A stretch of DNA of 64,000 nt from AC-32 sp963716865 (GTDB lineage: Bacteria; Actinomycetota; Thermoleophilia; Gaiellales; Gaiellaceae), in the NCBI GenBank assembly GCA_963716865.1, contig CAVQUF010000004.1, forward strand, positions 434,001 through 498,000, given 5' to 3'. Positions within the stretch are counted from its first letter, which is position 1, and each line of letters begins with the position of its first letter. A program made the position numbers and the translations under genes. Positions 23,405-31,211 of the stretch are shown piece by piece. The notes below the pieces were generated by a model. That model was given only the letters and a program-made list of their open reading frames with translations. It was not told the origin of the DNA and searched no databases.

Positions 23405-24754
23405 TCACGGCACCCCGCCCGCGCCGGCCTGCTTGAGCGCCGCGTCGATCTGCTTGTCCACGTTCTCCAGGCCGCCCTGGAGATCGCTCGCGTGCCCGGC
23501 CTGGTACGCGGTGTTGAACGTGCTGAAGAGGTTCTGGTTTGCGGCGCCGATGATCGAGACGGGGGTCGTCATCGTGTGCGGATTGTTGAAGATCCGCACG
23601 AACACGGCGAACCGCGGATCGTTCTTGAGGAGCGGCGAGTGCGCGCTCGCCGTCGTGGTCGGCACGTTCGCGATCCCGTTCGAGAGCAGCGCCTCGGCCT
23701 TCGTGTTGGTGGCCAGGTACTTGACGAGCTCCCAGGCCGCGGCCTTGTTCTTCGCGCTCTTCGGGATCCCGAGGATGCTCCCCGAGGTGTACCCCGCCCC
23801 GTAGAGCTGAGGCTGCGAGTCGTCCACCGGCAGCGGGGCGGTCCCGTACTGGACCTTGGAGCCGTCCTTCTTGATCAGCGACACCCGCCACTCGCCGTCG
23901 AGGTTCATTGCGACCTTGCCGCGCTCGAACGCGTGTGACGGTGAGAACTCGTCGCCTGCGCCCGCCTGCCACTTGACGAGGTTCTTGTAGCCGTACCAGT
24001 CGACGAGGTCCTTCTGCCACTTCAGGAAGCTCTTCCAGCCCGGGCTCTTGGCGATGATCGAGTTCCCCTTCGCGTCGACCCACTTCGCGCCGAACTGCGG
24101 GCCCCAGTGCGCGGGCGCATTCTCGTACCAGCCGTTGACGGGGTCGAGGCCCACGATCTTCAGCGAGCCGTCCGAGTTTCGCACTGTGAGCTTCTTCGCG
24201 TACTGCGTGAGCTCGGACATCGTCCGCGGCGGATGGGTGAGCCCGGCCTTCTTGAACATCGCAGTGTTGTAGTAGAGGCCGTACGCGTCGGCGAGCATCG
24301 GCAGCGCGCAGCGCGTGCCCTTGTACTGGGTGTAGTAGCGGGGAGCGGGCGGGAAGGTGCTCGCCGGGATGTTGTCGCGCGTCAGGTACGGGTTGAGGTC
24401 GATCCAGGCCCCGGACGAGCAGTACTTGCCGCTGTAATCGGACGAGCTCGACTCCGCGACGTCGGGGGACTTCCCGGCGGTGATCGACGCGAGGATCTTC
24501 GTGTCGTCGATGCCGCCGCGCGTCGTCACGTGGATCCCCGGGTGCGTCTTCTCGAAGTCGGCGACGACCTGCTTCATGACCCCGAGCTCGGGGTTCGAGA
24601 AGTAGACCCAGTAGTTGATGTTGACCGGGTTGTCCGCGGAGAACGTCGTGGCGGACGCGTTGCTGGACGAGTTCTTCGAGCCGCCCGAGTTGCAGCCTGT
24701 CGCCGCCAGGATCGTGACCATCACCGCCACCGCCATCGCCACCCGCTTCACCAT
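23405..24754 (-). CDS. Extracellular sugar-binding lipoprotein (solute-binding family 1)
   Basis: The 449-aa protein has a lipoprotein signal (hydrophobic AMAVAVMVTILAATGC with the lipobox Cys at residue 21) followed by a Ser/Gly/Asn-rich tether. The mature part shows the bilobal family 1 pattern: VVADFEKTHPGIHVTTRGG near the start, VFVRIFNNPH and a Trp-rich central region. It captures a sugar outside the membrane and delivers it to the MalF/MalG permeases. It is the first gene of the seven-gene operon, with GAGGAGG before its ATG and a strong promoter plus palindrome upstream. Confidence 0.93.
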   Translation of the reverse strand: MVKRVAMAVAVMVTILAATGCNSGGSKNSSSNASATTFSADNPVNINYWVYFSNPELGVMKQVVADFEKTHPGIHVTTRGGIDDTKILASITAGKSPDVAESSSSDYSGKYCSSGAWIDLNPYLTRDNIPASTFPPAPRYYTQYKGTRCALPMLADAYGLYYNTAMFKKAGLTHPPRTMSELTQYAKKLTVRNSDGSLKIVGLDPVNGWYENAPAHWGPQFGAKWVDAKGNSIIAKSPGWKSFLKWQKDLVDWYGYKNLVKWQAGAGDEFSPSHAFERGKVAMNLDGEWRVSLIKKDGSKVQYGTAPLPVDDSQPQLYGAGYTSGSILGIPKSAKNKAAAWELVKYLATNTKAEALLSNGIANVPTTTASAHSPLLKNDPRFAVFVRIFNNPHTMTTPVSIIGAANQNLFSTFNTAYQAGHASDLQGGLENVDKQIDAALKQAGAGGVP

Positions 24755-24774
24755 CTCAGCCCTCCTCTAGTGCC

Positions 24775-24795
24775 CTCGTTAGGTTTCCGAACGAG
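24775..24795. promoter_or_regulatory. Palindromic operator, probable ROK repressor site
   Basis: CTCGTTAGG-TTT-CCGAACGAG is a 21-bp near-perfect palindrome (8 of 9 arm positions pair) immediately downstream of the -10 box of the sugar operon, covering its likely transcription start. A related half-site (GGTTAGGG ... TGACC, 24851-24868) lies just before the ROK gene start. The position suits repression of the operon by the adjacent ROK protein. Confidence 0.6.
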
Positions 24796-24796
24796 A

Positions 24797-24825
24797 TTTA
24801 TGACGGAGTGGGCTTTCCGAGTCAA
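24797..24825 (-). promoter_or_regulatory. Promoter of the sugar ABC/GH4 operon
   Basis: On the minus strand, TTGACT (24820-24825; five of six) and CATAAA (24797-24802; four of six) are spaced by 17 bp, 43 bp upstream of the binding-protein ATG. The operator palindrome lies directly downstream. Confidence 0.6.
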
Positions 24826-24870
24826 GCGTCTAGACGATTTCCACAGCCTTGGTTAGGGTTATTGACCATC

Positions 24871-26040
24871 GTGAGCGAGCAGACCCGCGCCACACCGCCC
24901 CTTCTCAAGCACCTGAACGAGCGCACCGTCCTCGAGACGATCCGCGCCGGGGCGCCGATCTCCCGCGCCGAGATCTCCCGCCGCGCCGGCATCTCGAAGC
25001 CGACGGTCTCGCTCGCGCTGCAGTCGCTCGTGGAGTCCGGCCTCGTCCGCGAGGCCGAGGACGGGCCGGAGGGCCCGAGCTACGGCGCGGTCTACTTCGA
25101 GCCGGTCTCCGAGGCGGCGCTGGTCCTCGGCCTCGACCTCGGCGCCCGCTTCCTGCGAGGCGCGATCTGCGACCTCGACGGCCGAGTCCGGGCGCGCCAA
25201 GACGTCGAGCTCGCAGACGGCGGCGCCGCAGCCGCGCTCGAGGCGATCGACGATCTCTGCGCGGGGCTCGTCGAGGCCACGGGCCTCGAGCGGCGCCTCG
25301 TCGACGGGGTCATCGCCGGCGTGCCCGGAGTCGTCGAGGGCCCGAACGGCGTCGTCCGCCTCGCCGAGAACGTCCCCGGCCTCGAGGGCATGCGCTTCGC
25401 CGAGGAGCTGCGCGAGCGGCTCGACCTGCCGGTCGTGCTCGAGAACGACATCAACCTCGCAGCGGTCGGCGAACGCTGGCGCGGAGCCGCGCGCGGCGTC
25501 GACGACTTCGTCTTCCTGTCCGTCGGCACCGGCATGGGAGCGGGTCTCGTGCTCGGAGGAGAACTGCACCGCGGCCGCCACGGCGCAGCAGGGGAGATCG
25601 ACTTCGCCCTCGGCGACGGCGGCGAGGCGAGCGACCCGTCCGCGCCGGCCGTGTCCGCGCTGGCGGCCGGGCTGGCCGAGCAGGACGGCGAGACGAGCCT
25701 CGTGCCCCCCTACGAGGCGCGCGTCGTGTTCGGCGCGGCGCGTGCGGGAGACGCGGTCGCCAGTGCGGTCGTCGAGGAGTGCGCGAGGCGAATCGCCCTG
25801 CACATCGCCCCGGTCGCCGCGGTCGCCGACGTCGAGCTCGTGGTCCTGGGCGGCGGCCTCGGTGCGAACGGCGACCTGCTACTCGCTCCGGTCCGCGGCC
25901 ACCTGGCCGAGTGGCTCCCGTTCCCGCCGCGCGTCGAGATCTCGACCCTGGGAGACGCCGCCGTCCTGACGGGCGCCCTGGCTGTCGGCCTCCGCTCAGC
26001 CCGCGACAACGTTTTCGCGAAGCGCTCGGCCTCGAGCTAG
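24871..26040 (+). CDS. ROK-family transcriptional repressor
   Basis: The 389-aa protein has an N-terminal winged helix (LKHLNERTVLETIRAGAPIS, then RAEISRRAGISKPTVSLAL) and a C-terminal ROK sugar-kinase-like domain (VLGLDLGARFLRGAICDLDG; LENDINLAAVGE; FLSVGTGMGAGLVL). The Cys-rich zinc motif that usually follows in ROK proteins is missing: the segment after GEIDFALGDG has no cysteines. The GTG at 24871 was chosen because MSEQTRATPPLLKHLNE gives the normal N-terminus; an ATG at 24808 would add 21 residues. It is divergent from the sugar operon and probably represses it until a sugar or sugar phosphate binds. Confidence 0.9.
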   Translation: MSEQTRATPPLLKHLNERTVLETIRAGAPISRAEISRRAGISKPTVSLALQSLVESGLVREAEDGPEGPSYGAVYFEPVSEAALVLGLDLGARFLRGAICDLDGRVRARQDVELADGGAAAALEAIDDLCAGLVEATGLERRLVDGVIAGVPGVVEGPNGVVRLAENVPGLEGMRFAEELRERLDLPVVLENDINLAAVGERWRGAARGVDDFVFLSVGTGMGAGLVLGGELHRGRHGAAGEIDFALGDGGEASDPSAPAVSALAAGLAEQDGETSLVPPYEARVVFGAARAGDAVASAVVEECARRIALHIAPVAAVADVELVVLGGGLGANGDLLLAPVRGHLAEWLPFPPRVEISTLGDAAVLTGALAVGLRSARDNVFAKRSASS

Positions 26041-26123
26041 CCGCCGCCGGCCTGCTGCAGCCCACCGGCACTGCCACCTCGGTCGAGCCGCAGGCGGCCT
26101 AGAGCAACCTTTAGGGTCAGGGC

Positions 26124-26516
26124 TTGATCGTCTCCCTCCATGTTGCGACAGGAGCGGTCGGCGGCTCACTCGTCAATTCGAGGCGCGCATCGGTGCCACT
26201 CGGCCTGCTTCTTCATCTCGTGGGCGACCGCATGCCGCACTGGGACATCGGCGATCGCCGCTTCGAGATCGCCTCCGGGATGGCCGCTGTCCTACTCCTC
26301 GCGGGGGTGCGCGGACCGTTCGATCCCGCCGTGACCGGCGCGCTCGCGGCGTCGTCTCCAGACCTCGAGCACGTTCTTCGGCTCCCGCGACCCGGCGGCC
26401 GCAAGCTCTTCCCCAGCCATCGTCTGCACGGCTGGCACCGCAGCGGCGGCGTCCACACCTCGACCCAGCTTCTGGTGGCCGGGTTCCTGATCGGCCTCCT
26501 GCTCCACCGCCGCTAG
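26124..26516 (+). CDS. Small membrane protein, YdjM-like (DUF457) pattern
   Basis: The 130-aa protein from a TTG start has two or three hydrophobic segments. The N-terminus has H-x8-S-L-V and LLLHLVGDRMPHWDIGD, a His/Asp-rich turn like that of membrane-bound metal-dependent hydrolases of the YdjM group (D-x-x-P-H-x-D). A second cluster (SSPDLEHVL, SHRLHGWHRSGGVH) supplies further His. The function is unproven. It ends at 26516, overlapping the convergent membrane protein by four bases. Confidence 0.6.
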   Translation: MIVSLHVATGAVGGSLVNSRRASVPLGLLLHLVGDRMPHWDIGDRRFEIASGMAAVLLLAGVRGPFDPAVTGALAASSPDLEHVLRLPRPGGRKLFPSHRLHGWHRSGGVHTSTQLLVAGFLIGLLLHRR

Positions 26517-27325
26517 AGGCCCTCGACCCAGCGGGGAGCGTGCCTCCGACAAGGCCCTTTCCAGGGCAGGGTCGTCGCGTAGGCGACCGCTAGGCCGGCG
26601 AGCACGGGCACCGTGGCCGGGATAGGCGAAGTGAGAAAGAGCAGGAGCCCCCAGGCCAGCGCCGCGGCCGCCGTCGCCCCCGCCGCCGCGAGCACGACCG
26701 CCCGGCGCCGCGGCAGGACGGCCGCGAGCAGCGCCGGGGCGAGCAGGTCGAGCCACCCCATCGTCGCGGCCTGGAAGGTGACGTCTTGGAGCTGAGGTAC
26801 CGGTCGGCCGAGCAGCGCCGGCAGGACGACGTCGTGGAGCTCGGTCGAGGCAGGCCCGATCTGCGGCGTCCCCCAGACCAGGACCACGTCCAGGCCGACG
26901 AGCAGAACGAGCCCGGCGGCAAGCGCCTCCGGCGTGGTCAGCGCCGCGATCAGCGCGGCCAGCGTCAGGCACGAGCCCGCGATCAGAAACACGCCCGCGA
27001 TCTCCCGGAGAAACGCCGAGTGGGCCCACCACGCGACCCAGTAGAGGGCCGCCGCGAGGGGGACCGCCAGCCAGCGCGGACGCCAGCCCTGCGCCCAGCC
27101 GCAGAGCGCCGCGAGGATCGGCGTCGCACTCGCCGCCAGCCAGGTCAGGCTCTCCCCACCCTCGCCGAAGCCGCGGATGATCCCGACCCCGAGCAAGAGC
27201 GCCACCGCAGGGACGGCGAGGCCGAGAACGCGGTTTCGGACGAGGCGCAGCTCACGTGGCTGCGCCAACACGAGCGCTCCCTGCACGAAACAGAGGACGG
27301 CATACGAGGGAGCGAGCCCGAGCAT
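26513..27325 (-). CDS. Polytopic membrane protein with presenilin/SPP-like aspartate motifs
   Basis: The 270-aa protein from ATG 27325 has about nine hydrophobic helices (in-frame GTG/ATG upstream would add 15 residues). It contains, in order and with spacing resembling archaeal presenilin homologues: LLVGLDVVLVWGTPQ (compare YD-x-x-x-V), TMGWLDLLAPALLAAVL (compare GxGD with following Pro), and SPIPATVPVLAGLAVAY (compare the PALP region and following Gly-rich helix). The two Asp residues are at 146 and 193. Tyr before the first Asp and Gly-x-Gly before the second are not conserved, so it may be a diverged intramembrane protease or a look-alike. Confidence 0.55.
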   Translation of the reverse strand: MLGLAPSYAVLCFVQGALVLAQPRELRLVRNRVLGLAVPAVALLLGVGIIRGFGEGGESLTWLAASATPILAALCGWAQGWRPRWLAVPLAAALYWVAWWAHSAFLREIAGVFLIAGSCLTLAALIAALTTPEALAAGLVLLVGLDVVLVWGTPQIGPASTELHDVVLPALLGRPVPQLQDVTFQAATMGWLDLLAPALLAAVLPRRRAVVLAAAGATAAAALAWGLLLFLTSPIPATVPVLAGLAVAYATTLPWKGPCRRHAPRWVEGL

Positions 27326-27414
27326 TGAGCCATGGTCGCATGCGGCGGGTGGCTCGAAGCCCACGCCCACTGAGCCCTCGGGCGGCCTATGATCGACTCC
27401 AGCCCGGATCCGCC

Positions 27415-29338
27415 GTGCGAGCCCGCCGATTGCCCGTAGCGTTTTCGATTGCCGCCTCCGTGCTCGCGGCGATCGGTTCGACCGTGGCGCACGGGAGCGC
27501 TGCGACGCAGCCCGCCTTCGTGCGCGTCAACCAGGTCGGCTATCCGGCGGGAACGCCGAAGCGGGCGTACCTGCTCTCGCCGTCGAACGCGTCGGGCGCC
27601 GCGTTCAGCGTCAAGAGTCCCGGCGGCTCGACGGTCCTACGCGGCCGCGTCGGGCACAGCCGCGGACGGTGGAGCCGTCGCTTCCCGTTCGTCTACGCGC
27701 TCGACTTCGGAGCCGTCCGGCAGCCGGGCACGTACACGATCTCCGTGCAGGGCCGTGCGGGCGCCACCTCGCCCCCGTTTCGCGTCGCGCCCGCGTCGAA
27801 GCTCTACGCGAGAGCCCTCGCGAACGCGCTCGCCTTCTACCGGAACGAGCGGGACGGCCCGGACTACGTGCCCTCGCCGCTGCGGCGCGCGCCCGCGCAT
27901 CTGAACGACCGGAGCGCGATGACCTACGCGACGCCTGCAGTCAACTCGGACGGCAACTTCAAGGGCGACCTCCACCCGCTCGGCCGGCGCATCGACGCCT
28001 CCGGAGGCTGGTGGGACGCGGGCGACTACCTGAAGTTCGTCGAGACGACGAGCTACACCGTCGACATGCTGCTCGCCGGCGCGCGCCGGTTCCCGGACCT
28101 GCTGGGCCGCGGCTCCCCAGGCTCGAACTTCCAGCGCGAGGGCCGGTTCGGCGTCGACTGGCTGGAGCGGATGTGGCGCGACTCGACCCGCACGCTCTAC
28201 TACCAGGTCGGGATCGGCTCCGGCAACGACTCGATCGCCGGAGACCACGACATCTGGCGGCTCCCTCAGAAGGACGACACCTACGGCGCGTCGGCCGCGC
28301 AGTTCCGCTACATCCGGCACCGGCCCGTCTTCCGGGCCGGGCCGCCCGGGTCGCCGATCAGCCCGAATCTCGCCGGCCGCGACGCGGCGGCGTTCGCGCT
28401 CTGCTACCGGCTCTGGCGCGAGGCCGACCCGCCGTACGCGAACCGGTGCCTTCTACGCGGAGCACATCTTCGCCCTCGCGAACACCCACCCGAAGAAGCT
28501 CCTGACGGTGATCCCGTTCGACTTCTACGGCGAGACGGAGTGGCGGGACGACCTCGAGCTCGGCGCTACGGAGCTCGCGCTCGCGCTGCGCCAGGGGCAG
28601 CCGCCTGCAGGCCTGCCGCACGAGCACGGGATCTACTACCTGCGGGCTGCCGCGCGCTGGGCCCGCGCCTACATCCGCGGCCCGAATGACGCGGCCGACA
28701 CCCTCAACCTCTACGACGTCAGCGGGCTCGCCCACTACGAGCTCGCCCGGGCCATCCGCCGATTCGGCGCTCCGGGTGGCCTGGCGATCACCAGGGCGGG
28801 CCTCGTCCGCGATCTGCGCAGGCAGGTGCAGCGCGGGCTCGCCGCGGCGGCCAGGGATCCGTTCCAGTTCGGCTACCCGTGGGCGACCTGGGACACGACC
28901 GCCCACGGAGCCGGCCTTTCCGTCACGGCCAGCGAGTACGACGAGCTGACCGGCACGCACGCCTATGCGCCCTGGAGCGGCCGCTGGCTGGGAAACATCC
29001 TCGGCGCGAACGCCTGGGGCACATCGCTGATCGTCGGCGACGGGAGCACGTTCCCGCACTGCCTGCAGCACCAGGTGGCGAACATCGTGGGCTCGCGGGA
29101 CGGCACGAGACCGGTCCTGGCCGGCGCGGCCGTCGAGGGCCCGAACAGCTTCGCCGCGACGGGCGCGCTCGAGCACATGCGCCCGTGCCCGCCGCACGGC
29201 GGGGACGTCTTCAGGCAGTTCGACGCAAAGGCGGTCTACCGGGACAACGTGCAGGCGTACTCCAACGTGGAGCCGGCGATCGACCTCACCGCCGCGACGC
29301 CACTGGCCTTCGCCCGCCAGGCAGCCGGCCTCTATTGA
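27415..29338 (+). pseudogene. Glycoside hydrolase family 9 (endoglucanase), single frameshift
   Basis: A secreted GH9 cellulase is encoded in two frames. The first frame (GTG 27415 to about 28449) has a signal peptide (FSIAASVLAAIGSTVAHGSA), an N-terminal Ig-like domain (VRVNQVGYPAGTPKRAYLLS) and the catalytic-domain start with SGGWWDAGDYLKF, which holds the base Asp. The second frame (from about 28450 to 29338) continues AFYAEHIFALANTHPKKLL, then TEWRDDLELGATELALAL, and ends with SNVEPAIDLTAATPLAFA, which holds the acid Glu. One extra base between 28441 and 28455 separates them. Everything else is intact, so a sequencing error or a very recent mutation is likely. Confidence 0.82.
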
Positions 29339-29361
29339 CCACGTGTGTTTGATGCTATGAT
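29335..29361 (+). promoter_or_regulatory. Promoter of the RHH/PIN toxin-antitoxin pair, leaderless type
   Basis: TATGAT (29356-29361) ends 6 bases before the ATG at 29368, with TTGACC (29335-29340) 15 bp upstream, overlapping the GH9 stop. The spacing is short but the -10 is strong. Confidence 0.45.
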
Positions 29362-29367
29362 GCGGTG

Positions 29368-29592
29368 ATGCCGAAGCATCGAACCACGGTGACCATCGAC
29401 GAGCGGGTCATGCGTGCCGTTCGCGTCAAGGCGGCCCGCACGGGGCGGCGCGACAGCGAGGTGATCGAGGAGGCACTCCGCCGTGACCTCGGGTTCGATC
29501 TGCTCGAACAGATCTGGGAGAGCGCAAGGCTCGGCGAGGACGAGGCGATGAAGCTGGCGGTCGAGGCGCAACACAAGACGCGGCGCACCTAG
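29368..29592 (+). CDS. Ribbon-helix-helix antitoxin
   Basis: The 74-aa protein starts MPKHRTTVTIDERVMRAVRV, a beta strand plus helix A of the MetJ/CopG fold, followed by ARTGRRDSEVIEEALRRDL, the turn and helix B. The acidic C-terminal half would bind the toxin. The ATG at 29368 follows an in-frame GTG by one codon; the close -10 box favours leaderless start. It precedes a PIN-domain gene by 4 bp and probably autorepresses the pair. Confidence 0.8.
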   Translation: MPKHRTTVTIDERVMRAVRVKAARTGRRDSEVIEEALRRDLGFDLLEQIWESARLGEDEAMKLAVEAQHKTRRT

Positions 29593-29596
29593 CCCG

Positions 29597-30001
29597 TTGC
29601 GCTTCGTCTTCGACGCGAACGTCCTCGTCTCGGCCCTCCTCTCCCGAGCCGGCGCGCCGTCCCGCCTCCTCGAGCGCTGGCTCGAGGGCGAGCTCGAGCT
29701 GGTCGTCTGCGATCAGCTCCTTGCGGAGCTCGAACGAACACTCGGCTACCCGAAGCTGCGGCGCCGGATCCCCGAGGAGAGAGCGGTCGAGTTTCTCGGG
29801 CTGCTCCGCGACCTCGGAGAGCTCGTCCCGGACCCCTCCGGGCCACCGCCCGCGCATTCGACGGATCCGGACGACGACTATCTGATCGCGCTGGCCGCGC
29901 GCGAGCATGCGCACGTCGTCTCGGGTGACGAGCACCTGCTGGCACTGAGAGACGCGATCCCCGTGCTCTCGCCACGCGAGGCGCTCGAGCAGCTCGACTA
30001 G
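29597..30001 (+). CDS. PIN-domain toxin (putative RNase), COG1569 type
   Basis: The 134-aa protein has the PIN acidic residues: FDANVLVSALLSRAG (first Asp), LLAELERTLGYPKL (Glu), then DPDDDYLIALAARE (Asp cluster) and VVSGDEHLLAL (last Asp). These coordinate Mg2+ for RNA cleavage. Start is TTG at 29597, which gives the canonical MRFVFDANVLVS opening. Paired with the RHH antitoxin upstream. It ends 175 bp from tRNA-Ala on the other strand. Confidence 0.83.
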   Translation: MRFVFDANVLVSALLSRAGAPSRLLERWLEGELELVVCDQLLAELERTLGYPKLRRRIPEERAVEFLGLLRDLGELVPDPSGPPPAHSTDPDDDYLIALAAREHAHVVSGDEHLLALRDAIPVLSPREALEQLD

Positions 30002-30139
30002 GTTCCCAAGCGGGTCAGCGAGCACAACCTCACCCTGGTGGCAGCCGGCGTCGCGCTCTGCGCGTTCCTCGCACTCGTGGTGGACACGACCAAGGTGGGT
30101 CAGAAGTGCGTCACTCGCAGACGACAGGCGATGAGGCGT

Positions 30140-30171
30140 GAAAGAGATTGCTGCGGTTTGCAGCGGCTTTC
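30140..30171 (-). terminator. Possible terminator downstream of tRNA-Ala
   Basis: On the minus strand just after the tRNA 3' end an interrupted stem forms from GAAAG/CTTTC and GCTGC/GCAGC around an AAACC loop, ending in CTTTC. There is no long U tract. Confidence 0.35.
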
Positions 30172-30175
30172 TCGA

Positions 30176-30248
30176 TGGAGCTAGCCGGACTCGAACCGGC
30201 GACCTCCTGGGTGCGATCCAGGCGCTCTCCCAGCTGAGCTATAGCCCC
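30176..30248 (-). tRNA. tRNA-Ala (anticodon CGC)
   Basis: A 73-nt cloverleaf on the minus strand has acceptor GGGGCTA pairing with TAGCTCC, discriminator A, D-arm AGCTCAGCTGGGAGAGC, anticodon stem CCTGG/CCAGG with loop ATCGCAC (anticodon CGC), and T-arm containing GGTTCGAGTCC. The 3' CCA is not encoded. It reads the GCG codon, common in this GC-rich genome. Confidence 0.93.
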
Positions 30249-30275
30249 GCGCGCGGCACAGTCTAGCGAGCGTCT

Positions 30276-30914
30276 CTACGCGTTTCGCCGGACCAGGGTC
30301 ACGCCGTCGCGCACTGTGAGCAGCACCGCCGTCACCCGCGGATCGCTCGCGAGGCGGTCGTTCAGCTCCTTGATCGCGCGCGTGTTCTCCGAGTCGTCCT
30401 TCTTGTCGAGGACGGCCCCGCTCCAGAGGGTGTTGTCGAACGCCATCAGGCCTCGCGCCGCGAGGCGCGGCAGGAGCGTCTCGTAGTAGTTGACGTAGTT
30501 CTGCTTGTCGGCGTCGACGAAGACGAAGTCGAACTCGCCCTCGAGCCGCTCGATCGTCTCCAGGGCCGGCCCGGGATGGACGGTGATCCGGTCGGCGTAC
30601 GGGCTCCTGGCGATGTAGCGGCGCGCGATCTCGGCGTGCTCCTCGTCCGCCTCGCACGTGTCGATGTGGCCGCCCTCGGGGAGGCCGAGGGCCATCGAGA
30701 GCGCCGAGTAGCCGCTGAACGTGCCCAGCTCGAGCACCCGCTTGGCGCCGAGCGCGTAGACGAGCAGCTCGAGGAAGCGGCCCTCGATCGCCCCCGCGAG
30801 CATCTGCGGGAACGCCAGCGTCGCCCGCGTCTCGGCGCTCAGCGCGGCGAGCAGCTCGGACGGCGGTGTCGTGTGCGCCTCCGCGTACTCCTCGATCTCG
30901 TCCGGCACGATCAC
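30276..30914 (-). CDS. SAM-dependent O-methyltransferase (caffeoyl-CoA/catechol type)
   Basis: The 212-aa class I methyltransferase has motif I VLELGTFSGYSALSMA, which binds SAM, and FDFVFVDADKQNYVNYYE as the metal-binding acidic loop. AFDNTLWSGAVLDKK is the third signature of the O-methyltransferase family 3 group, which uses a divalent metal and catechol-like substrates. The GTG at 30914 overlaps the true-frame TGA of the glutaredoxin-like gene (GTGA). It follows MBL and glutaredoxin-like genes in one operon and precedes tRNA-Ala. Confidence 0.87.
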   Translation of the reverse strand: MIVPDEIEEYAEAHTTPPSELLAALSAETRATLAFPQMLAGAIEGRFLELLVYALGAKRVLELGTFSGYSALSMALGLPEGGHIDTCEADEEHAEIARRYIARSPYADRITVHPGPALETIERLEGEFDFVFVDADKQNYVNYYETLLPRLAARGLMAFDNTLWSGAVLDKKDDSENTRAIKELNDRLASDPRVTAVLLTVRDGVTLVRRNA

Positions 30915-31202
30915 GCGGCGGGCGGCTGCGTGCGGGGCGCGCCTTGCAGCGTTCCCGCGCGCACGCGCGCGGCCATGTCGCTCGACTGCTCGCGGTAGAT
31001 CGAGCCGTCCTCGAACTCGATCCAGGGGTACGAGCTCTGCCCGGTCCTCTCGCTTCGTCTCGTCGCGATTCCACCGGCCCCAGGGCATCTTCACGACCTC
31101 GTACTGGACCCCCGCCTCGTCGAGCGCCTTCTGGACGCGCCAGCACGGGTGTCCGCCGAACTTGACCCAGAGCTGCGTGCAGCGGTGGAGCTTGATCGCC
31201 AC
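30911..31202 (-). pseudogene. Glutaredoxin/GST N-terminal-like protein, frameshifted
   Basis: The first frame reads MAIKLHRCTQLWVKFGGHPC then WRVQKALDEAGVQYEVVKMPWGRW, a thioredoxin-fold start. After NRDETK the sense continues in another frame as ERTGQSSYPWIEFEDGSIYR then EQSSDMAARVRAG to a TGA at 30911-30913. One surplus base (around 31046-31060) separates the two. The corrected stop overlaps the methyltransferase GTG in the same GTGA arrangement used throughout this genome, which supports the repaired frame (about 96 aa). The start is 9 bp after the MBL gene. Confidence 0.75.
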
Positions 31203-31211
31203 GGCGCGAGC

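Noticed and set aside
24808..24870. Upstream ATG start of the ROK regulator
   Set aside because: The extra 21 residues are not typical of ROK N-termini and would overlap promoter and operator sequence; GTG 24871 fits better.
30002..30183. Plus-strand frame with a hydrophobic stretch (LTLVAAGVALCAFLALVV) after the PIN toxin
   Set aside because: It has no start codon, no ribosome site and runs into the tRNA gene; at most a relic.
30276..31202. Apparent glutaredoxin-O-methyltransferase fusion
   Set aside because: The join is low-complexity (ARARGNAARRAPHAAARR), while the other frame gives a sensible glutaredoxin-like C-terminus ending in a GTGA overlap; a frameshift explains it better.
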